A stretch of DNA of 64,000 nt from Bremia lactucae (GCF_004359215.1 NW_027152062.1:244147-308146), one strand, 5' to 3'; positions 44,973 to 57,589 are shown, counted from the stretch's first letter. Numbers and translations: made by a program. The notes: a model not told the origin generated them from the letters alone.

Positions 44973-45600
44973 CCGGACTTGAAAAATATAGCTATACTTG
45001 TGCGGACAAATCTTTTGCGCTAATGTGTTTTATATGCTCTACAATTATTAAAAATATTAGGTTGGCCGCGTAATATTTTCAGTAAGAGTCAAACAACTTG
45101 CAATCTTTTGGATGTGACCTAAAAAGGAACAAAAGTTTAATAATAAATATCTAAGCACTTAATTTTCACATCACCATAACATTTACCATGATTTCTCTTC
45201 AGATTACGGGAAATATGTATAAATATTATTTTCTATAGGAGAAAAAATAAATATCATTTTCTATGAGGAAAATATTGAAGAAGATTAAAATTAGGAAGCT
45301 ACTACAGGTGTACCGTTACATAAATATTATTCCTATAAGAGAAATAATATTTTATATTTCCTTTAAGAGGAAAGAAATAAGAAAGTAAAAATTTAGGGAG
45401 CCGGTATAGCCCCCTTTTTGGTATACCCACACCCCGTCCCCGTCTGTATTGAATAAAGACGTCATATAAAATATGTTCGCTGTATGGTCATTCCACTGCA
45501 TCAGAAATCAAAAGTTTTTCCTTTACAATCGGCTATAGACCCCGCCCTCAAATTACATTTGGGAACCAATATAGCCAAACCCCTTAATTATCTATTTCTG
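44973..45600. other. RICTOR upstream region with a reversed LTR end relic
   Basis: AT-rich; includes the RICTOR promoter. A reversed family A LTR end (GTGTACCGTTACATAAATAT) is at about 45309-45330. A short stretch at 45410-45590 with TATAGCC near both ends is unassigned. Confidence 0.4.
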
Positions 45601-46620
45601 TATTTATGAGAGTACTCTCACTAATGAGGAGAACGACATCTCCGCAGTGCGCACCGATTGCACTAAAGACAAAATCAAAACCGATTCAGCACGAGAATTC
45701 CTGCTGGCTAGAGAAGCAGTGGTCTGTTTCGTAGAGGATTCCATCGTTGAAACAATGAACCGACAGAAACGGAACTCTGACAAAAATGGAACAGCAAACA
45801 TTCTTTGATTTAATGTTAATGATCTAGTCCTACTGTCTACGATAAACCTACCAAAACATGTAGTGACGAATGTGGGCAGTAATAAAGCACCCAGGAATAT
45901 CGGCCCGTTTTGTGTACTACGTCGCCAAGGCAATGCGTACACGATCGAGCTGCCTCGTAGGATTCGTACGCATCCTACGTTTTATGTCGGGCGTCTCCGC
46001 CCGTATCATCAGCACGAGGCTTCTTCCGATTCCGAATCACCCCGGAACGTTCTAAGGCGTCTGCCAAAGCCTGATGGTCCAGAGCTAAAGCATGGTCGTC
46101 TCGGGGTAGAGTCTGGTTCTCACGAATCAGACGTTCCACTATATCCTCCAAGAATGAGATTTTTTGACAAGCTGTCACCAGCTCGTTTTGAAGGGACTGA
46201 TGTGTCCTTCCATTCGCAAGTTGATCAACCGCAACATGCGCACAGTTTTTCAACTGTTCGCGGAGAACACAGTCTGCGTCGTCACTAAGTCGCGACGACG
46301 GTATCGCTTTTGATCATTGTCCTCATGTAAATATTGGAGGACATTATTCAAGGCACGATTTTTGACCCGATTTCGGCGAATGAGGCGGATCCAATTTTTC
46401 CTGCCACTCCACATGCATTGACGGATTCGAGTGGTGAGAAGCGTTTTCTAGTTGAGCGCTTCTTGAACCACTGTAAGGTGAAAGGGGTTCGAACTAGACA
46501 TCTCGTTTGATAGTGAAGATACACCTTCGCATGATAGTTGGGAATCCCTTTCCAACTGATGATGGACGTTCCGAGTCTCGTTCGACAGTACGACGAGAAC
46601 TATCATCTTCATCAGAGAGT
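45601..46620 (+). pseudogene. Family A integrase end and chromodomain (plus), copy A4
   Basis: Integrase C-terminal domain: NIGPFCVLRRQGNAYTIELP, then RTHPTFYVGRLRPYHQHEAS at 45895-46020; a linker with YPPRMRFFDKLSPARFEG; chromodomain at about 46415-46610 (GEKRFLVERFLNH, then a stop). Starts abruptly near 45601 without core or zinc finger. Confidence 0.75.
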
Positions 46621-47270
46621 CCATCATAGAACAAGTGCTTTCTGCGCTCGTAAAACAATTGAAGTTTCTCAATCCCTCCGCGCATCTCAGAAGAGATAAA
46701 CTTCCTCCAATAAAATTCCTTAAGAGAGTATGCCGCCCTAAGGGCATGACCTACATCCTTAACACAGCATGGGCATGAGTCCCCCATGAGAGGCAAGGTA
46801 ACCCTGCCTCTCTAGTAAACGGTGCAGCTGTAGCATGCACCGACTACGGCCCGTTTTCGAACCGTTCACAGAAAGCATCCAGTCTATCAAGCCCGACTTC
46901 GCGGCCTATGCTTTCCATATTCTGTACAAATGCTTCTTAAGCTTGAAACAAAGGAGTGACATCCTTTGTCCGCTTACACGTGTATCACCGATGCCGGAAA
47001 AGGCATCGATGAAGAATTTCATTTCGTCGAATAACGGAATATGGTACCGTTCTTTGGTCATACTAGACCAACGAGTTAGGTTGCCCTTAGATGGCAACCA
47101 AGGCTTCTTTTCGAGAGCAAACCGCAAAACACTGCGGTCCCTCTCCCGTTGGCTCATGTTAACGTAAACGCTAACATTACTCCCGGAATGATCCTTAGAA
47201 TCACTCCGTCCCTAGTGATGCATACTGATATCGCCAGAGTCATCGGCGACCATGGAGTCATTGTAAGATG
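46545..47270 (-). pseudogene. Antisense ORF of family A element, copy A2
   Basis: Minus strand, opposite to pol copy A4. From the right: SDDSGD, HSGSNVSVYVN, MSQRERDRSVLRFALEKK (start-like ATG at 47157), SMTKERYHIPLFDEMKFFID, a stop at about 46906, then MGDSCPCCVKDVGHALRAAY and FISSEMRGGIEKLQLFYERR. It ends opposite the end of the chromodomain. The conserved blocks and their order match the copies at 28818-29600 and 49537-50130. Role unknown; no domain recognised. Confidence 0.55.
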
Positions 47271-47274
47271 ACTA

Positions 47275-47556
47275 CGTATTGACTTTGTTATATTATTAAC
47301 TAACTATATATGGCGCCTACTTGCGCACCGCACAATCCTGTTTTGTGACGATTGTTTGAACTAAAATCAACCAATCATACAACTGATGTCTTATTGCGTC
47401 AGTATTACTAAATTTGGTACTATCGGAACTATTAAGACCAAAATAAGAAAGATAAAATTTTTGAACTTCTTTATTTATTTCATCTCATAGGATATAATAT
47501 TAATTATTCCTCTTATAGAAAATAATATTATGTAATGGGACACCCCGTTACATCAC
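47275..47556 (+). repeat. Family A LTR, 3' part
   Basis: TATTAACTAACTATATATGGCGCC, CGCACAATCCTGTTTTGTGACGATTG and the CACCCCGTTACA end match LTR 39238-39651. The 5' part is missing at a break near 47270. Confidence 0.65.
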
Positions 47557-47868
47557 CCCGTTATATCTACGGCTTCTCACGTGACGACCAAAGAGGTGAC
47601 GACGAAGTTGTTTGACACATCGTAAGACCCTAGTAGATAAAATATCGTTACGTAGGTACTTAATATATTAATATATTAATATAGTAATACAGTTTTACAT
47701 TTTCTCTATTCTTAAGCGTTAAAATTTACCTTAAGTAGCGAAGACTCTTAGCAACTTTCCTCTGCACGTCGTGTACGCGAAGAAGTCGAGGCGCCCCACT
47801 TCAGTGTAATCAGTTTAGGTTGACTAGGACTGTTATCAGTACTAGCAAAGGGTGTACCGTTACGTCAT
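47557..47868 (-). repeat. Family A LTR, 5' part, inverted
   Basis: Reverse complement begins TGACGTAACGGTACACCC and runs through GCTAGTACTGATAACAG and ACACGACGTGCAGAGGAA, the 5' half of the LTR. It abuts the plus-oriented 3' half at 47556, an inverted LTR-half junction. Confidence 0.55.
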
Positions 47869-48164
47869 GTGTCATTACGCTATTTTTTGTGGATAGGTCA
47901 ACAACTTTATTCTCTTGAGCTTAGTATGTCAAATTTTTCGAAGCCTGCCGAACTTTCTCAACTGTAGTGCATTTGTCTTAATAAACTGCGTTTCTTCCAA
48001 ACTAGTTGTAACATTTTGAAATGCTTCTAAATATAATCTTCATTTATGTAACGGGGTTTCTCGTCACTAAATTTCATTACCTATGAGAGTAAAATAAAGG
48101 AGAATGAATTTGTATCTCACATTTCCAAAATCACCGTACATTGTAATATTGTAGCAGCCATCCC
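47869..48164. other. Unassigned spacer with an LTR-end-like motif
   Basis: TTTATGTAACGGGGTTTCTCGTC near 48043-48065 resembles a family A LTR end. Nothing else recognised. Confidence 0.35.
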
Positions 48165-49490
48165 ATGCTCCGTCACAACCTCTGCCTATTCCGGCAGATT
48201 GTTGAGAATTTAAATCAATGGACTTCGTTTACGAATTTTCTCAAAGACGCTCACAAGAATCATAATGGCATTCTTATAAAATAATATTTGTGTGAGTGTA
48301 GATCATTTCAGCAATATGGTAGGAGGGACTAGCTCGAGCAAAGACCGATTTGGCTTTTCAAAATCATACATTGACTCACCCGTCAATGTGAAAGATACTG
48401 ATGCTGATCTAATCAACATCAGAGAAGGTAAATTCAGTAATAGCAAAGAGACTATTGCTGACTATGATAATAACAATGCTGATATATTTTCAGCATCGAC
48501 TATGATTGTACCGGTTAGAGCAATAAAGCTCTCACAATTGAGGAGAATGATAAATCCGCAGGTGCACCGGGCTTATAAAAAAATTAGATTCAGCAGGTTA
48601 ATTCCTGCTTGCTCGAGAAGCAGTGTTCCGCTTCGTGCAGGATTCCATCGTTTATGCGGTGGACAGACAGAAATGAAACGCTGACCACAATATGAGGGCA
48701 AACGTTCTTTTGTAAGAATTAAGCGTTCAAATCCTACTGTCTACGGAATATTTAACTTAGCATGTAGTTACGAATGTGGACAGTAATAAATTCCTGCCCA
48801 TATATATCGGCCGTTGCACCCCCACGGCAGTGAATACACATTCGAGCTACCCCGTAGCATGCGATCGCATCCTACGTTTATCTACAAACGTCTTCGCTCG
48901 TACTACCAGTATGAGGCTTCTGCCGGTTGCAAATCATACCGGAACGTTCCAAAGCAACCGCGACAGGCTGATGGTCTCGGGTTAAAGGCTGTTGTTTCGG
49001 GCCAGACGTTTAATTCATCCTTCAAGGATTCGTTTTCATGGCGAGCCGTCGCAAGCTCGTTGAGAAGGACCGTTCGTTAGACAATTGCTCGACCGCAATC
49101 TTCGCTCGGTATTTTAACCGAAAGATGCAAATACTATTTACTATCGTCTGTAAGTCATGACGACAGTAGCGCTCATTATCCACGTCCTCCCGTAATCGCC
49201 TGAGGACGCTACTGAGATAATGACGACAAATAGTCCGGGCTGGACTAGTAAGTCGGACCCCGTTTACTATCCTCCTCCACATCCATTGATGGACTCGAAT
49301 GGTTAAAAGCGCTTTCTAGTTGAGCGCTTCTTGAACCACCGCGACGTGAGAGAAGTTCGAACGAGTTATCTTTTTAACTGGCAAGGTATTCGACCTCATG
49401 TGATAGTTGGGAGCCGCGCTCCCAAATAAACATTCGTTCAGGGTCTCATAAATTGATATGACGAGGCCCGTCCTTTAATTTACAAGGGCA
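48165..49490 (+). pseudogene. Family A integrase and chromodomain (plus), copy A5
   Basis: Starts at the integrase core entry (PIPADC-like, NQWTSF near 48180-48230). The open frame at 48292-48684 is the integrase linker, with NVKDTDADLIN and a shifted PACSRSSVPLRAGFH. The C-terminal domain follows near 48770-48960 (EYTFELPRSMRSHPTFIYKR, LRSYYQYEAS). The chromodomain is near 49290-49460 (KRFLVERFLNHRDV). Heavily decayed. Confidence 0.65.
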
Positions 49491-49536
49491 AACGGCAAAG
49501 GAGCGCTTTGCGCCCTCGAATTAGGGATTGCAATTA

Positions 49537-50130
49537 TTAAACTAATCGCGCATCTCGAAAGAGAGACACCCCCTGCAATGACGATCCGTTAGGGGCACGC
49601 TTCCCTAGGGGCATGGACTGCGTCCTTAATGCTGTAGGGACATGAGTCTTCCCACAAGAAGCAAAGCATATCGGCATCTCTAGACAGACTGTACGACTTA
49701 TAGCGGAGCCACGCCTCGCGGTCGACTCTTTGTGCATTCTGTACGAACGTATCTTAAGCTTGTAACAAGGGATTCAAATCCTTTGATCGCTTGCCGCAGT
49801 AACATCGATGATAAAAAGGCATCGTTGAAGAATTCGCGTTCTTTCTCATCAGGCCTGTGAGGTCTGGAAAAGTCGGACAACGAAATATTGTTTCGTTCGT
49901 TGGTAATTCTAGACGAACAAATTAGGTTGCCCTTACCGGGCAGCTAAGGCTATTCGGGGAGCGGCACGCAACGAATTGCGGCCTCTTACCCTTTAACTAA
50001 CGCTAGCATTTGAGCTAACATTCCTTCGAAATGATATTTACGATCACTTCGTTCCTGGTGATGCATGTTGACATTACCAGCATCGTCTGCATTTTTGGAG
50101 TCATCACACACTTAGTCGTGCAGCTGCTGA
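49537..50130 (-). pseudogene. Antisense ORF of family A element, copy A5
   Basis: Minus strand, opposite to pol A5. From the right: DDSKNADDAGNVNMHHQE, RSDRK, an A-MLA-type frame with SSNASVS after a shift, then DEKEREFFNDAF near 49800-49850 and CFLWEDSCPYSIKDAVHAPR near 49600-49670, matching copies A1 and A2. Broken by stops. Confidence 0.5.
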
Positions 50131-50291
50131 GTAAGCTGCTTTAGAGGCGCCCGCATGGACTTACTAATTATGCGATAAGTTGATTGCAAATGTGTTTGCA
50201 AATAAACAAGTGCTGTCTCCGCAGAGACACGCAATAGTACTCTCTGTAAGTTTATATCAGTCACTATAAGGACTGATAGTTAAGGGGTTGG
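50131..50291. other. Short unassigned spacer
   Basis: Between the antisense ORF relic and the reversed LTR; nothing recognised. Confidence 0.3.
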
Positions 50292-50760
50292 TATAACGGG
50301 GTGTTCTGTTACATTAATATTATTACCTATAAGAGGAATAATAAAAGAGACTCAATGGCATAAATTATAGAAGAACCGTACAACCATACAGGCTAATATT
50401 GTAGCGGCACTGCGACAGTTTTGGCCATTGTTTGATTTACGTCTTTAAATCAACCCCGCCAATCGCTGCTAGACGCGCGACTGGGAGTGAGCAATGAGTC
50501 GTAATGCATAGTCAGACAAATGAATAAAGTCAGTCAAGAAGCTTGCAATACACAGGAACTTAATCATAATAATACAGGTTTACTTTTTCCCTTGACTAAG
50601 TCTACCTTTGGGTTGAGCTATAGCTGTCAAGAACTCTAACCAACTTAAACCTTCCTCTCACGTCGTGAAGGTATAGTATCCGACGGCATCTTTACCATCA
50701 CTGTCATCGGTGTAGGTTAGCTTGTACTAAGGCAGGACTACCAAAAGGGGCCCCATAACA
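50292..50760 (-). repeat. Family A solo LTR, reversed
   Basis: Left end TATAACGGGGTGTTCTGTTACA and right end GGGGCCCCATAACA; the reverse complement follows the family A LTR throughout (TATTATTCCTCTTATAGG near its end, CACGTCGTGA near its start). About 469 bp. No target duplication evident. Confidence 0.65.
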
Positions 50761-50779
50761 ATATTCCTTTATATGTTTA

Positions 50780-51384
50780 TGTAGCGGAGCTACCTCACGT
50801 ATAGACTCAAAGAGTCTCTTAGTTCTATAGCACTAAAGAATTTAGCAGCTCAGGGAGTCGTACAAGCTATCAAAGCTTAAGGAATCCTAGTTCAAGGGAT
50901 TCAGGGGTTCGTAGAACCAAGTGGCAACTAGTGCCCAAGAGGATATACGTTAGAAAGGCTTCTATCTCTTACAGATCAATGCGCAAGCCTTAGGAAGGCA
51001 CTTAACGCTTTAAGATCAAAAGGGTAACTGAACTTTATCTAATTATTTCAATCTAAAAACCTTACCCTAGCTAATTAAAATAGATTTTATGCGCCAGATT
51101 TATACCTGGCGGCGACCACATTTGTTACCCATAATAAATGGGATTTTAGTAATTAACTATTTTAAAATAGGATAAAAGGGTATTTAACCCATAAAGGAAA
51201 CGTATCACAACAACGGTTCTCCAACTTTCGTTGCCAGATTTATCTCTGGCGGCGATCACATTTGTTACCCATAATAAATAGGATTTTAGTAATTGACTTT
51301 TTCAAAATAGGATAAAAGGGTATTTTACCCATAAAGGAAACGTACCACAACAACGGATCTCCAACTAATGTGTGCCCTATTACA
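50780..51384 (-). repeat. Family B LTR (3' LTR of B2) with internal duplication
   Basis: 605 bp against 473 bp for its partner. The extra length is a tandem duplication of 140 bp: 51096-51235 is repeated from 51236 (AGATTTAT-x-CTGGCGGCGA...CAACAACGG). Confidence 0.85.
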
Positions 51385-51393
51385 CCCTCCTCT
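51385..51393 (-). other. Polypurine tract of B2
   Basis: Minus-strand AGAGGAGGG directly abuts the 3' LTR. Confidence 0.7.
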
Positions 51394-51496
51394 ATCAGAC
51401 TGTTGACACCGAGTGACAATATTCGCTTCATCTCCTCTTTGAGGTTGGAACATAAAAAGCTAACCGTTTGATTAAGTTTTGCATTCTTTTGTTCCA

Positions 51497-52324
51497 TGAC
51501 AACTAAGCTTGAGTCACAGACTCTTAGCACCTTCCTCGACGATGAGGGAATGGTGAACTAGGAAAGTCACGCTCCACCGGAGGATGAGGAAAAAGTGCGT
51601 CGTTCATACACGCCTTTTCACGATGATGACCGTCGGCGGGACCCGAATCCGTTCTCAAAACGTGGTGTCGCCGATATCTTAACTGCATTGCGCAGGACAC
51701 AGGACCCTGAGTCGCGAATCCGGCTCGATGAAGAGCAAGAGCTGGCCAACCTCATAGAGGAACAAGCTCGTCGTCGAGCTGCAGAGATAGCGACAGCTAA
51801 AGCTCACAGTGAATACATATTCACTCCACTTAGTGTGGAAGAGCGTCTCAAAGAGATCACGGGTCACAGCTTGGCCATCTGGACCTCCGGTTCCACGGCG
51901 AGGACGCCGGAGGAGCTCGCTGCTCGCGACGCTCTTCATGAGCGATACCTTACGCCAAAGGTAATGACGCGAAGTTAGTATCTGACGCGTTTGCGTGATC
52001 AGGCCTGTGGGGCTTCGGTGACCTCGATGAGGGACATTCCGTGGTTTTGTTTTCAAACGAATCAAAAAGCGAAAACGACGTTTCGTTTGAGAACTGGGTC
52101 CATCGGGCCCGCCGCCTCCGCAATATTTGGACATTAGAGAGTCTGCGGATGTGGCTGATTCTCGTTTGGAGTAGAAGCTTCGCTTCGGTTTCGCCAAGCA
52201 TAGGCCAAAGGCCAGTTACGTCTGGCATTTATGCCTCAAAACGTGGATAGGTCAAGCCAATACTTCAGCGCTTCGGTTGACCGTGCAATTATGGACCGAA
52301 GCCGCACTGAGGCTATAGATCCAT
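51497..52324 (+). pseudogene. Antisense ORF of family B, copy B2
   Basis: Starts MTTKLESQTLSTFLDDEG, has one stop (TAG near 51559), then an open run of 127 codons at 51595-51978: DPNPFSKRGVADILTALRR, DPESRIRLDEEQELANLIEE, AKAHSEYIFTPLSVEERLKE, SLAIW, ARTPEELAARDALHERYLTP. After another stop it continues with SFENWVHRARRLRNIW and later a basic segment. Fairly charged, helix-rich, no transmembrane segment. Position between chromodomain stop (52325) and PPT as in B1. Function unknown. Confidence 0.6.
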
Positions 52325-54160
52325 CTATTCCCACTTCTTGTGGTATGAAGCATCGTTTGACGCAAGTTGACCCTGAGCTTGGCGCTCAAAAACGTCAACG
52401 GCGTACGAGCAATCATGCCGAAGAGGTACTTCAAACACTCAAGATTTTCCGGAAGAGGGGCACCCCAGCCACTTCACTAGAACTGGTATTGGCCGTTACG
52501 ACGGTGTCGCTTTTAAGTTTCTCCATGTTAAAGTGAAAGTTCCGAGATTTCGACCCCCTCCCGTGCATCAAGCAGCGCGGGAGGGGACCGAATGCTCGGC
52601 GGAAACATTTGATGCTCTAAAGCACGAGGCAACTTCTTCGCGCATTAGCAAAACAAACAGGGCAAACTACTGTAAGGGCCTTGCTCGGGTTAAGGGCTCT
52701 TTTGAGGCGGTTTAAAATCGTCTTTCGATGCTGGAACGCCAGCAACCTCGTTTAGAGGGACAGCTGGACATCCTGGTGAGGAGCTGCATCCTGGTGAGGA
52801 TGCAGCAATCTGCGGCACGACGACCTTTCTCGGTGCAAGCGCCTTTAAGTCCACGTGGGAAGGTCTCGATGTGGCTTAAGCAAGCCGACGTAGAACGCTG
52901 GGTATGTATGCAGCTTGCTAGGATGGTTTAGCGTGTAAGCTAGGCCCTCTTGGCCCCGACCGTATATGGTCCAATAAAGCGCGGGTGCAATTTTGTCTTG
53001 AATACCGCGGAAACCAAGTTAGTAGATAGATTTTTAGCGTTAAACAAAACTTGGTCTCCGACCGCATTAGAATTAATTCAGCTTCTGCTTTTGGAATCTG
53101 CTTGTTCATTTTGTTTGTCTTGGCTATCAGCCATCGTGTCACGTACATGTGTTAAGACACTTAATCGCGTCGCGAGAAACTCGCTTAATTGTTTCCGAAT
53201 GGTGACAAAGCCGATATCAGCAAGCCTATCGGCTAATTCTTCCCCAACCAAGCCCTGAACCACGCAGCGGTCGCGTTAACGGAATGCGTGGGTGGGTGAG
53301 ACCGTTGACATAGAACGGTTTGTAACCTGTAGAGGCATGGGCAGTGTTATTTAACAGAAAATCCACCACTGGGAGCATTGAGCTCTAGCGCCTTGGTGTC
53401 TGAGCACACGCACTGCGTAAAACGTCTTCAATGACGCGAATGACACGTTCACTTTGACCATCGGTCTGCGGAGGGTCCGCGTGGACATGCCCAATTTGGT
53501 GCCAAGCACTCGGAAAATCGGTTTCCAGAATTTACCCGTGAGACGGGGGCTGGATCAGAGATAATTGCGACTGGCAAACCGTGTTGTCAAAACACGCGAT
53601 CGATGAACGGCCTTGCTGTACCGATACCATCATAGTATCCGGCACAGCCGCTAAGTGATCCGTTTTGCTCAATCGGTCCACAAAGACCACTATGCCGGTG
53701 TTATCGGCCAAAACTTTCAGTGCCGAAAACAAAATCCATTTTAATGGACTCCCAACACCCTGTGGGTACGGGCAGACTTGGTAGTACTGCAGCAGCATGC
53801 GCCGAGGGTTTATCCCGTTGTCAAGTGTCGCATGAGCAAACGTATGCTGACCCATTTGTAGAGTTTGGACCACCAGTAAATCTGGTTTACAGAGCCGTAG
53901 GTCTTTTCTCTAGCGAGATGACCACCAAGGACAGTATCGTGTGCCTCATAGAGGATCCGGTACTTCAAATCCTCATCATGAGGAACAACGACACGCGGAG
54001 GGTCCGCGTGTGCAATAAAGCAACAGGTTGTTATCGCTAAAAAAATCGATGTAACCTTGCACGCAAACGTACCGACAAATTCGAGCCTGATTCAGTGCTC
54101 TTTAGAGCTCGTAGCAGAGCTACACACTGTTTATCCTGGGTGTAAGCCAACGGATTGATT
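52325..54160 (-). pseudogene. Integrase and chromodomain of B2
   Basis: Chromodomain near 52330-52520: LVKWLG-type block then VFEVPLRHDCSYAVDVFE, ending at TAG (52325-52327). Integrase C-terminal domain and core run through 52900-54000 (ATRLSVLTHVRDTMADSQDK near 53100-53180). Frameshifts and stops throughout. Confidence 0.75.
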
Positions 54161-55480
54161 CAGTAGTAGGCGACATTATAGTCATTAAATGAGAGAGGTT
54201 ATCATCCGGCCAGCGTGATAACGCATCAGCCAAAGCATTCTGCTTGCCAGGCTTATACTTCACCTCGAAGTTATATTCGGCGTAAAAGGGTAGCCATCAA
54301 GCTATTCTCTGTGAGAGATGGGGCGCCTTAGTTGCAGTGCGTAATGACGCGTGATCTGTATATACCACAAACGGCTTAGAGCCTGCAGATGAACTCTGGT
54401 TTTGACACGGGCATACTTCATTGCAACTAACTATTTGTCATGAAATGGGTAGTTCTTTTCCGCAGCTTTAAGCTGTCAAGACTCGAACGCAATTGCACGT
54501 TCACGCCCACCATCGTCTGTTTGTAACAGAGCACTGCCAACGCAACATCCGATGCGTCACAGACGATACTGAAAGGCCAATTTTGGTTTTGGCAGTGCCA
54601 GAATCGGGGAATCGATGAGACTATCCTCAATTGCTTGAAAAGCATTCTGTTCGGTTCTAGTCCAGTACCAATTTGTATCCTTTTCAAGGAGATTAGATAA
54701 TGGCCTAGCCATATCAGCGTAATTTTCGCTATATTTGTATAAATAGTTGGCGAGACCCAACCACTTACGCATTTTGTTTTGGTTTTTAGGAACCGACCAA
54801 TCCACTATGGCTTTTACCTGAGCGGGATCTACTCGAAGGCGTCGCTTCCCAATGAAGCACCCTAAGAAGGGAATTTCTTCTGCGCCAAAAATGCATTGAA
54901 ATGCATTAGCGTAGAATTTATTCGTGCGCATACACTCGAGCACTGCTCGCAAATGGTCGATATGGTTTTTCACATTCGACCGACCGTGTTCCGCACGACT
55001 ATGGACAAAAATGTCATCAAAATAAGTGTGTGCATAATTCCTCGAGTAGTGCGGAACAGTTGCGTCACTAGACGATTAAATGTTGCCGGGGCGTTGGAAA
55101 GCCCTTGTGGAATAACCAACCACTCCCTTAGCAGCCCGCTTGGTTGCTAACCGCTGTAAGCGGTATATCGCGAGCTCGCATGAGCAGTTGGTAATAACCA
55201 TCGACTAAGTCAAGTGCACTGCACATTTTACATTTCACCATATTGTTCTAAAGAACATCCTTTCTAGGAGTGGGGGTTTGTGCTGGTATAGTGGCAGCAT
55301 TAAGCTTTTTATAAGCATGTAAAAAGCGCCATTTACCATTTAGCTTTTTGGCACAAAATGTCGGTGTCGAATGAGAAGAATTGCTCTCTCGTACAATTCC
55401 AGTCTCATGCTAAGCACATAAGAAATCGTCAATGATGTCGCACTGTTCCCTTGGTAAAGGCCATTGTCTTGTGACACAGT
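54161..55480 (-). pseudogene. RT and RNase H of B2
   Basis: RT with MPQGLSNAPATFN-type block near 55080-55120, intact Y-F-D-D at 55013-55024, then an open stretch at 54557-54973: NKFYANAFQCIFGAEEIPFL, GCFIGKRRLRVDPAQVKAIV, KWLGLANYLYKYSENYADMA, LLEKDTNWYWT. RNase H follows (VVCDASDVA near 54550, KRTTHFMTNS-shifted block). Confidence 0.8.
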
Positions 55481-57480
55481 ATTTGGTTCCCGGACCAAGT
55501 CAATTTCATGACGGACACAATGTCTATCCGGAGGTAAAACAGATGGTGGATTTTACATACCACATCTTGGAATTCCTTAATCAAGGGTCAAAGGGATCCG
55601 TAGGATCTTTAAGGATCGATGACCCATTTCGCGCATTAAGTGCAGCTTTTGTGTCATCCAGGACAGCTTCGTCTAGAAGTGACGATGAGTTAACTCAATT
55701 TTTGGTCGAATGACCACCATTTCAGATAAGTCGCCAGCGTTTAAGGCTCGGCCGCACTCATCAATTTACATTTCGTCTATTTCTAAAAGAGCATGTAATG
55801 AAGGGATTACCGCGAGGCTAACTTCTCCTTCGATTTTACCGGTTACACCACTTACAAGCTTATGCAATTGCTCGCCCGTATCACTTAGTGAGGGTAAAGA
55901 CGCTTCGCGTCTCCCCTGTCTCTGAGTAGAGACAATTCGCCTCTTAGAGGCCGGGACATTCACGTCCCCAAATATTTCAGCCTGTATTGGTTCTATACCA
56001 GAGCTGGTGTCTGAACCGACATCCGACAAGAAGTTAGATAACTCAACTTCCTTGTTCAGTGACCATTTACGTGTTACTTCACATGCATTAGAAGAGTTCG
56101 ACCCGAATGCCCTGGTCAACCGCCAATAGTGTCACTACTGACACTCAGTATGGTGCCACCTCGGCCGACCACACTCGGTGGACTTAGAAGTGCCACGCCA
56201 CGTATCTCAGGGATGTTACACCCTTGATGACTCAGCCATAGGCGTACAATGCTTTCAGCATTCAGTGAATCGTTATTACAATGAGTGTCACTCGACGGAG
56301 TACGTGCCGTTCCACCCCCTTTTCATAATTCGGGCTCAGAATTAGTGTTTTCAACATTGGCGTTTATTAACACATATATCCCTATGTCTAAAGCACTGAC
56401 AGATTCAGTCAGTGATCCGCGCCAATACCGCTTTTCTTGCCTAGCAAAGGTGGCTTCATGACTCTCCAAAACTTTGCTAGAAACATTACGCGTGGCGCCT
56501 AAGGTCTTACACCTCCAGTCGATACATGGCTCATGGTGTTCTTACCAGGCCATACCAAGGATGAGATCATATCTTGAATCAAAATCAAGGACGAGACAGC
56601 TTTCCATACTGTCAAAGTTCAGAAACTTTATGCCTAAGAACTTTCGGAACAGTGACACGAGTCCTAGTCGCTAAGCGAACAGTGATTGTATCACTTTCAT
56701 GCGCTTTAACCGCCTCAACGTATTGTTGATTTTCCTCAACGAAAGACGTCGAACACAATTACAAGACGCCCCTGAGTCAATCAAATTGACCATGGCTTAT
56801 CAAAGCCCTGCAAAGGCGCTTGAGCGACTAAAAAGCCAGGCTTGTACTCATGCCCCGTGCCATTACGCACCGAGCTAATTGGGGCTAGGTCTTGTTTACC
56901 CTCACCTCCAAGATGCTCGACAGAGCTTAGGCGTTCCCCAGTAGGGCGCTCCACACCTTCTGGGTAACGACGATTTCCCGCGCCGTACCAGATTTCTGGT
57001 ATAGGTAGGAATTGGTGCTCTTTCGAGCTTTACGCGTATTGCGTAGGGGGCACGCCGGACGTAAATGTTTCGTGCTTCCGCACATATAACATCAACGAAT
57101 GTTTTTATGCTGTTCCACAGCTTGAAGTGCCTCTTTCCTTCCTCGACGAGGCTTAATACAAGGGTTCCGGTCTATTAGACGGTACCCATGTGCTCGAAGA
57201 GCTTGTACGGTAAACAGGCGTGCTAACACGAGCAGACTTAAAGTCAAACTCAGCGCGTAGCGCTATGGCTACTGCCTCTTCAAAAGTAGCAGGATGGGAT
57301 CGTAATAATTCCGTTCGGGCAACGCACTCATTGTGACCACCCATATTTTCTTACGCCAATTGCTTCTTGCACCGGATCTCGATACATAGATGCGCATGAA
57401 GGCTTCAAGCCTTGCACGCACAACCTCTGGTCCCTGGGACATAATGAACTCTATATGTTCAAACCCAAACAAAGTTTTGA
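55481..57480 (-). pseudogene. Gag (partial), zinc knuckle and protease of B2
   Basis: Protease active site MVNLIDSGASC near 56763-56795 keeps the catalytic Asp lost in B1. Gag remnants at 57153-57472 (RSHPATFEEAVAIALRAEFD, FKSARVSTPVY). Only about 110 bp lie between gag and the 5' LTR, so leader and gag N-terminus are deleted. Confidence 0.7.
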
Positions 57481-57569
57481 GCTTGTCATACGCTGCGCGT
57501 TGCGCTTCTATTTTTTTGGAAACTCGTCAATTTCAGTATGGCTTAGTCTTGTTAAGACTCAGGCTTAGA

Positions 57570-57587
57570 TTGACTACGATACTACCA
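57570..57587 (-). other. Primer binding site candidate, family B
   Basis: Minus strand TGGTAGTATCGTAGTCAA starts two bases after the LTR. Confidence 0.55.
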
Positions 57588-57589
57588 GG

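Noticed and set aside
45410..45590. Second MITE with TATAGCC ends
   Set aside because: Ends do not form a convincing inverted repeat and no target duplication is visible.
48292..48684. 130-codon plus frame that looks like a stand-alone gene
   Set aside because: It aligns in position and residues with the integrase linker of other family A copies.
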